A stretch of DNA of 10,854 nucleotides from the NCBI GenBank assembly GCA_025350885.1, contig JANXXA010000133.1:1-10854 (forward strand). The letters run 5' to 3'. How positions within the stretch are numbered: the stretch's first letter is position 1; each line of letters opens with the position of its first letter. The position numbers and the translations under genes were made by a program. This DNA comes from Phenylobacterium sp. (GTDB lineage: Bacteria; Pseudomonadota; Alphaproteobacteria; Caulobacterales; Caulobacteraceae). The notes beneath the pieces are model-generated. The model was not told the DNA's origin, did no database searches, and saw only the letters and a list, made by a program, of their open reading frames with translations. Below, one piece after another: positions 6,750 through 10,854 of the stretch.

Positions 6750-6835
6750 GTCCGGCCAAGTCGCCCCGCGAGGCTGGCCTGTCAAATGTTTCGAGGCTTG
6801 CACACCGCCGCGCCAGGGTTCACTTGGCGCCGGAA
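6750..6835. promoter_or_regulatory. Divergent promoter region between the valine operon and hemB
   Basis: These 86 bases separate the two divergent starts and must hold the promoters of both unless one start is further in. The minus strand has TTGACA at 6785-6780, but no matching -10 at normal spacing. On the plus strand AGGG (6815-6818) is the best SD-like sequence. The assignment is by position. Confidence 0.5.
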
Positions 6836-7852
6836 ATGACCAGAGCGCCACTCGCCGCCTACCCTGCCCTGCGCCTGCGCCGACTGCGGCAGTCCGACTG
6901 GATCCGCCGGCTGGTGCGCGAAACCGTGCTGACGCCGGCCGACCTGATCTGGTCGATGGTGGTGCATGAGGGCGAGGGCGAGGTCCCGGTGGCCTCGATG
7001 CCGGGGGTCAGTCGCCTGTCGGTCAAGGACTGCGCCGCCGCCGCCCGGGAGGCGCGTGCGCTGGGCATTCCCGCCATCGCCGTCTTTCCGCACATCGACG
7101 GATCCAGGAAGGACGCGTCAGGCTCGGCCGCCGCCGATCCGGACGGTCTGATCGCGCGCGCGGTGAAGGCCATGAAGGACGCCGCCCCTGAGGTGGGCAT
7201 CATGTGCGATGTGGCGCTGGATCCCTTCACCGACCACGGCCACGACGGCCTGATCGAGAACGGCAGGATCCTCAACGACCCGACCCTTGAGCGGCTGGTG
7301 GCCCAAGGCATCATGCAGGCGCGCGCCGGCTGCGACATCCTGGCGCCGTCCGACATGATGGACGGCCGCGTCGGCGCCCTGCGCACCGCGCTCGAGGCCG
7401 AGGGCCTGCAGGACACCATGATCATGTCCTATGCCGCCAAATACGCTTCGGCCTTCTATGGTCCCTACCGCGACGCCATCGGCTCTGGAAAATTGGGCAC
7501 GGGCTCGGTCGAAAATCCCGGCGACAAGAAGACCTACCAGATGGACTCGGCCAATTCCGACGAGGCCCTGCGCGAGGTGGCGCTCGACATCGCCGAGGGC
7601 GCCGACATGGTGATGGTCAAGCCGGGGATGCCCTATCTCGACATCGTCCGCCAGGTGGTCGATGCCTTCGCCATGCCGACCTTTGCCTTCCAGGTCTCGG
7701 GCGAATACGCCATGCTGATGGCCGCCGCCCAGAACGGCTGGCTGGAGGAGGAGCGCGCCATCCTGGAAAGCCTCGGCGCCTTCAAACGCGCCGGAGCGGC
7801 CGGCGTGATCACCTATTTCGCGCCGCGCGCGGCAAGGCTGCTGGGCGCCTAA
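6836..7852 (+). CDS. hemB: Delta-aminolevulinic acid dehydratase (porphobilinogen synthase)
   Basis: Condenses two 5-aminolevulinate molecules to porphobilinogen, the step after HemA. From the ATG it has 338 residues, the usual length. The two active-site lysines are Lys202 in [17 protein letters not shown] and Lys262 in [12 protein letters not shown]. The metal region reads [14 protein letters not shown] (125-138): the three cysteines of zinc-type enzymes are Ala and Asp, so this is the Mg2+-type common in alphaproteobacteria. Start is uncertain: a TTG at 6824 in frame has AGGG five bases upstream, whereas the ATG at 6836 has only GGAA directly before it. I chose ATG because [18 protein letters not shown] is a normal N-terminus. 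The TAA overlaps by four bases the stop of the convergent SMP-30 gene. Confidence 0.96.
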   Translation: MTRAPLAAYPALRLRRLRQSDWIRRLVRETVLTPADLIWSMVVHEGEGEVPVASMPGVSRLSVKDCAAAAREARALGIPAIAVFPHIDGSRKDASGSAAADPDGLIARAVKAMKDAAPEVGIMCDVALDPFTDHGHDGLIENGRILNDPTLERLVAQGIMQARAGCDILAPSDMMDGRVGALRTALEAEGLQDTMIMSYAAKYASAFYGPYRDAIGSGKLGTGSVENPGDKKTYQMDSANSDEALREVALDIAEGADMVMVKPGMPYLDIVRQVVDAFAMPTFAFQVSGEYAMLMAAAQNGWLEEERAILESLGAFKRAGAAGVITYFAPRAARLLGA

Positions 7853-8727
7853 GGCAGGCCGGCCCGGGGGCTGTCGACGCTGGCAACCAGGATCTTGCCT
7901 GTCGGGGCCGCGGCGGCCTGGCGATGGTCGGAACTCGCCGCGGTGAGCATGAACAGCGTCCTGCCGTCGTCGCCGCCCAGCATGCAGGCAAAGCAGTTCT
8001 GGCCGGTCTCGATGACCTCCAGCACCGCGCCGCCCTCAGCGAACCGCACGCATTCCGGGGCGATGGGATTGGCGATCCAGATCGCACCCTCGGCATCCAG
8101 GGCGATTCCATCGGGGACCCTGGGCGAGGTCGCAGCCCAGACCCGGCGGTTCGACAGGCTGCCGTCCGGACCGATGTCGAAGGCGGTCAGGCAGCCGGCC
8201 AGCGTCTCACCGACGATCAAGGTCTTGCCGTCGGGCGTGATCACTGGGCCGTTGGGGAAATGCATGTCGCCGGCCGCGATGCTGACCACGCCGTCAGGCG
8301 AGATGCAGGCAAGCCGGGCCGTCGGATGATCGGCCAGCACACTCTGAACCCCGCGAGCGCCGATCGCCGTGTCCAGGTCGAAACCGAAGTTGCCGACATA
8401 GGCCCGACCCAGCGCATCGACGACCATGTCGTTGCAGTGGTAGCCGGCGATCTGACTGAGATCGGCATGCAGGCTGATCGCCCCGTCCGCCGTGCGCCGC
8501 AGCACCTGGCGTTTGGTCATCGAGACGATCAGCATTGAGCCGTCGGGCATCCACCCCAGGCCGGACGGCTGGTCGTCGATCTCGAACTCGGTGCGCAGAT
8601 CGCCGGCCAGCGATACCGACTTCACCGCGTGAGCATAGAAGTCGCTGAACCACAGCCGGCCGTCGCGCCAGCGCGGACCCTCGCCGAAGTAGACGCCATC
8701 GGTCAGCATCCGGGTGGTTCGCGCCAT
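7849..8727 (-). CDS. SMP-30/gluconolactonase-like beta-propeller lactonase
   Basis: A 292-residue six-bladed propeller of the SMP-30/gluconolactonase/LRE family, calcium- or zinc-dependent enzymes that open sugar or other lactones. Family metal and substrate residues are visible: Glu16 in FGEGPRW, Asn99 in HCNDMVVD, Asn159 in FPNGP and Asp206 in PDGIALD, the last lying in the canonical VPDGIALDAEGAIWIA segment. There is no signal peptide, so it is cytoplasmic. The ATG at 8727 has GGGAGGAA just upstream. It is last in the right-hand operon, 50 bases after the epoxide-hydrolase-like gene, and its stop overlaps the hemB stop head to head. The exact lactone is unknown; this family is often annotated too narrowly as gluconolactonase. 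Confidence 0.87.
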   Translation of the reverse strand: MARTTRMLTDGVYFGEGPRWRDGRLWFSDFYAHAVKSVSLAGDLRTEFEIDDQPSGLGWMPDGSMLIVSMTKRQVLRRTADGAISLHADLSQIAGYHCNDMVVDALGRAYVGNFGFDLDTAIGARGVQSVLADHPTARLACISPDGVVSIAAGDMHFPNGPVITPDGKTLIVGETLAGCLTAFDIGPDGSLSNRRVWAATSPRVPDGIALDAEGAIWIANPIAPECVRFAEGGAVLEVIETGQNCFACMLGGDDGRTLFMLTAASSDHRQAAAAPTGKILVASVDSPRAGLP

Positions 8728-8777
8728 GATAGTTCCTCCCAGCCGACGTCAGCCTCGGCTTGGCGGCAACCGTAGGA

Positions 8778-9662
8778 TCAGACGCGCGGCGCCGCCAGCC
8801 ATTCGCCGAGGATCGCGTTGACCGCCTGCGGCGCTTCCTGCTGGACCCAGTGGGAGACGCCGGGCAGGCGCCGGATGGTCAGGTCGCGGACCCGGTCTTC
8901 AGTCCCCTCCAGCAGTTCGATCCCCAGAGCGGCATCGGCCTCGCCCCAGACGATCAGGGTCGGGGTCTCGATGACGGGCCAGGGTCCGGCGAGCCTGCCT
9001 GGCCGGCGCATCGCGGCGCGATACCAGTTGATCATGCCGGTGATGGCGCCGGGACGCTGGGCGTCGGCGGCATAGCGGTCCAGGACATCTGGTGTGAAGT
9101 TGGTCTTGTCGACGGCCATGCCGTGGAAGGCCTGGCGGACGGCGCGCGCGTCACGGACGGTCGTCACCCATTCCGGGAGCCCCGGGAGCTGGAAGAAGAC
9201 CATGTACCAGGACTTCTTCAACTGGGCCCAGGAGCGGCGCAGGTGGTCGCTCATGATCGCCGGATGCGGCACGTTCATGATCACCAGCCGCTCCAGCGGC
9301 CGCACCCGGTTGGCGGCGAAGGTCCAGGCCAGACCCGCCCCCCAGTCATGGCCGATCAGGGTGACTTCGCGCGCACCGCTTGCGTCAATCAGGGCGGCGA
9401 CGTCCTCCATCAGCCGGTCGATGCAATAGCTGACGACATCGCGGGGCTTCGGCTCGGTCTCGCCATAGCCGCGCAGGTCCGGCGCCCAGGCCCGGTAGCC
9501 CATCTGGGCCAGCAGCGGCAGCTGGTAGCGCCACGAGAACCGGCTTTCCGGGAAGCCGTGCAGGCAGAGCGCCAGACGGTCGCCCTGGCCCGCCTGATCG
9601 ACGGCGAAGTCGAAGCCGTTCACCGCGATGCGGCGCGTGGTGATGCCCATGGCATCCTTCAT
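8778..9662 (-). CDS. Alpha/beta hydrolase, epoxide hydrolase type
   Basis: A 294-residue soluble alpha/beta hydrolase. HGFPE (35-39) forms the oxyanion region, GHDWGAG (104-110) carries the nucleophile Asp106, the acid is probably Asp243 (VWGEAD) and the base His271 (SHWVQQ). The lid has Tyr153 (SWYMVFFQLPGLPE) and Tyr214 (NWYRAA), where epoxide hydrolases place the two tyrosines that bind the epoxide oxygen; the spacing closely follows EchA of Agrobacterium. A haloalkane dehalogenase is less likely because of these tyrosines. The ATG at 9662 overlaps the acetyltransferase stop as ATGA; a second ATG at 9650 has a better SD (GAAGGA, 4 bases upstream), so the protein may be four residues shorter. 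The natural substrate is unknown. Confidence 0.87.
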   Translation of the reverse strand: MKDAMGITTRRIAVNGFDFAVDQAGQGDRLALCLHGFPESRFSWRYQLPLLAQMGYRAWAPDLRGYGETEPKPRDVVSYCIDRLMEDVAALIDASGAREVTLIGHDWGAGLAWTFAANRVRPLERLVIMNVPHPAIMSDHLRRSWAQLKKSWYMVFFQLPGLPEWVTTVRDARAVRQAFHGMAVDKTNFTPDVLDRYAADAQRPGAITGMINWYRAAMRRPGRLAGPWPVIETPTLIVWGEADAALGIELLEGTEDRVRDLTIRRLPGVSHWVQQEAPQAVNAILGEWLAAPRV

Positions 9663-10150
9663 GGCGTCTCGAAATAGGCGCTGTCGTCAGCATGGTCCGA
9701 CAGCCGCCGCACGCCCAGCCGCCGGAACCCGATCTTTTCCAGCACGCGCTGGGAGGCCAGGTTGGCGAGACTGGTGAACGCGGCCAGGCGCGGGTGACCC
9801 AGCGGTCCCAAGGCCTCGGCCAGCACAGCCGCGGCCGCCTCGGTGGCGTAGCCCTGGCCGGAGTGACGCGCCAGGATGGCATAGCCGAGGTCTGGCAGAT
9901 CAAGCCCCAGACGGGTCGGCACGACACCGCAGAGGCCCAGCGGCTCCCTCGTCGCCGCGTCCCGGACCACCAGCCAGTAGCTCGCGTCGAAACGATCAAC
10001 GATATAGGCCCGCGCCGCCTCAATGGTATGCACACCGCGGTCACCGATGTTGGCGAGCCACCCCGGGTCGTTGAGCAACTCCAGGACGAAGGCCGCATCG
10101 CTCTCGGTAACCCGGTCGAACGCCAGTCGTGCGGTCTGGACCCCGCTCAC
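9659..10150 (-). CDS. GNAT acetyltransferase, RimJ/RimL-like
   Basis: A 163-residue GNAT-fold acetyltransferase. It opens with TARLAFDRVTESDAAFVLELLNDPGWL, typical of the RimJ/RimL-like (Acetyltransf_3) group, and has LGYAILARHSGQGYATEA (88-105) with the acetyl-CoA pyrophosphate loop RHSGQGYA (95-102). The C-terminal NLASQRVLEKIGFRRLG (130-146) is the usual end of the fold. Start is GTG, overlapping the stop of the dehydrogenase gene as GTGA; the stop overlaps the next start as ATGA. This tight packing indicates co-translation with both neighbours. The acetyl acceptor (protein N-terminus or small amine) cannot be told. Confidence 0.87.
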   Translation of the reverse strand: MSGVQTARLAFDRVTESDAAFVLELLNDPGWLANIGDRGVHTIEAARAYIVDRFDASYWLVVRDAATREPLGLCGVVPTRLGLDLPDLGYAILARHSGQGYATEAAAAVLAEALGPLGHPRLAAFTSLANLASQRVLEKIGFRRLGVRRLSDHADDSAYFETP

Positions 10151-10854
10151 TGCGGCGTTTCCAGTCGCGCCACCAGACTGGAGGTGTCCCAGCGCGCGCC
10201 GCCCATCGCCTGGACCTCTTCATAGAAGCCGTCGATCATCGCCGTCATCGCCAGCGCCGCGCCGTTACGCCCGGCCTCGTCCAGCACCAGGCCCAGGTCC
10301 TTGCGCATCCAGTCCACGGCGAAGCCGAAGTCGAACCGGCCCTCTGCCATCGTCGCCCAGCGGTTGTCCATCTGCCAGGATTGCGCCGCGCCCTTGGAAA
10401 CCGCCTCATAGACCGCCTGCGGGTCCAGTCCGGCGCGGCTGGCGAAATGCAGGCCCTCCGCCAATCCCTGCACCACGCCGGCGATGGCGATCTGGTTGAC
10501 CATCTTGGTCAGTTGCCCGGCGCCCGGTCCGCCCATCAGCCGCGTCGCCTTGGCGTAGGCGCCGATCACCGGCTCGACGCGGGCAAAGGCGTCCGGCGCG
10601 CCGCCGCACATGATCGTCAGCTGCCCGCTTTCGGCCCCCGCCTGACCGCCTGATACCGGGGCATCGACGAACGCCCGGCCTCCCCGCGCCGCCAGCGCCG
10701 CCATCTCTCGCGCCACAACAGCCGAGGTGGTCGTATGATCCACGATGGTCGCGCCTGCGGCCACGGCCGGCAGCGCCTGCGTGGCAACCTGGCGTACGTC
10801 GTCGTCGTTGCCGACGCAGAGCACCAGGACCTCGGCGCCTCGCGCGGCCTCAGC
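10147..10854 (-). CDS. NAD(P)-dependent beta-hydroxyacid dehydrogenase, cut at the right edge
   Basis: The reading frame stays open to the window edge; 235 residues plus TGA are visible, and roughly the first 60, including the Rossmann GxGxxG motif, are missing. DAPVSGG lies at visible residues 64-70, and the catalytic lysine is in GAGQLTKMVNQ (visible Lys117, Asn120). The C-terminal block FAVDWMRKDLGLVLDEA is also family-like. It belongs to the 3-hydroxyisobutyrate/2-hydroxy-3-oxopropionate reductase superfamily but lacks the SWSLTSYCPWPGP-type stretch of the mmsB product at 2085-2990, so a different hydroxyacid is likely. It is the first visible gene of a four-gene operon, overlapping the acetyltransferase by GTGA. 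Confidence 0.86.
   Translation of the reverse strand, partial: AEAARGAEVLVLCVGNDDDVRQVATQALPAVAAGATIVDHTTTSAVVAREMAALAARGGRAFVDAPVSGGQAGAESGQLTIMCGGAPDAFARVEPVIGAYAKATRLMGGPGAGQLTKMVNQIAIAGVVQGLAEGLHFASRAGLDPQAVYEAVSKGAAQSWQMDNRWATMAEGRFDFGFAVDWMRKDLGLVLDEAGRNGAALAMTAMIDGFYEEVQAMGGARWDTSSLVARLETPQ

Noticed and set aside
6780..6785. TTGACA on the minus strand as a -35 box for the valine operon
   Set aside because: It matches the consensus exactly, but GACTTG at the expected -10 position is poor, and only about 30 bases separate it from the ATG, so it is not supported as a promoter.
6750..6851. N-terminal extension of the acyl-CoA dehydrogenase to 413 residues
   Set aside because: The added residues are not family-like and would overlap the start of divergent hem[10 protein letters not shown] is the normal start.
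8760..9677. Long plus-strand open frame (305 codons) opposite the epoxide-hydrolase-like gene
   Set aside because: It mirrors a gene with complete catalytic motifs on the other strand; its translation has no recognisable motif, and such antisense frames are common at this GC content.

Overview
The window looks like chromosomal DNA from a GC-rich alphaproteobacterium, most likely a Caulobacterales member (Caulobacter/Phenylobacterium type). Pointers are the MucR/Ros-family regulator, an ALA synthase (C4 route to heme) with alphaproteobacterial residue spacing, a HemB lacking the zinc cysteines, and high GC (hand-counted rows of valine genes about 70-72%). No rRNA, tRNA, CRISPR or insertion sequence was recognised. 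Most genes are complete; the right edge cuts one gene and the left edge probably another.

Layout. Bases 1-245: a probable 3' gene end, a structured AT-richer stretch and the leader of a MucR-like gene (246-677, +). Convergent to it is hemA (699-1925, -). Next comes a minus-strand set read from right to left: isobutyryl-CoA dehydrogenase (5610-6749), a VapBC-type toxin-antitoxin pair (5296-5565 and 4868-5299), 3-hydroxyisobutyryl-CoA hydrolase (3819-4871), an exported methyltransferase-like protein (3013-3777) and 3-hydroxyisobutyrate dehydrogenase mmsB (2085-2990). Divergent from the dehydrogenase is hemB (6836-7852, +). The right part is a second minus-strand operon: a cut beta-hydroxyacid dehydrogenase (10147 to edge), GNAT acetyltransferase (9659-10150), epoxide-hydrolase-like enzyme (8778-9662) and SMP-30/gluconolactonase-like protein (7849-8727).

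How they work together. The three core enzymes carry the valine branch from isobutyryl-CoA through methacrylyl-CoA (the enoyl-CoA hydratase is not in view) and 3-hydroxyisobutyryl-CoA to methylmalonate semialdehyde, which feeds propionyl-CoA and then succinyl-CoA. Succinyl-CoA is the substrate of HemA, and HemB performs the next step, so the first two heme genes flank the valine operon. The toxin-antitoxin pair sits inside this operon: antitoxin, toxin and hydrolase are joined by 4-base stop/start overlaps (TTGA, then GTGA), and a perfect 12+3+12 palindrome lies just before the antitoxin. This is the most unusual arrangement in the window. Every family named here is a known one; I saw no wholly new protein system.
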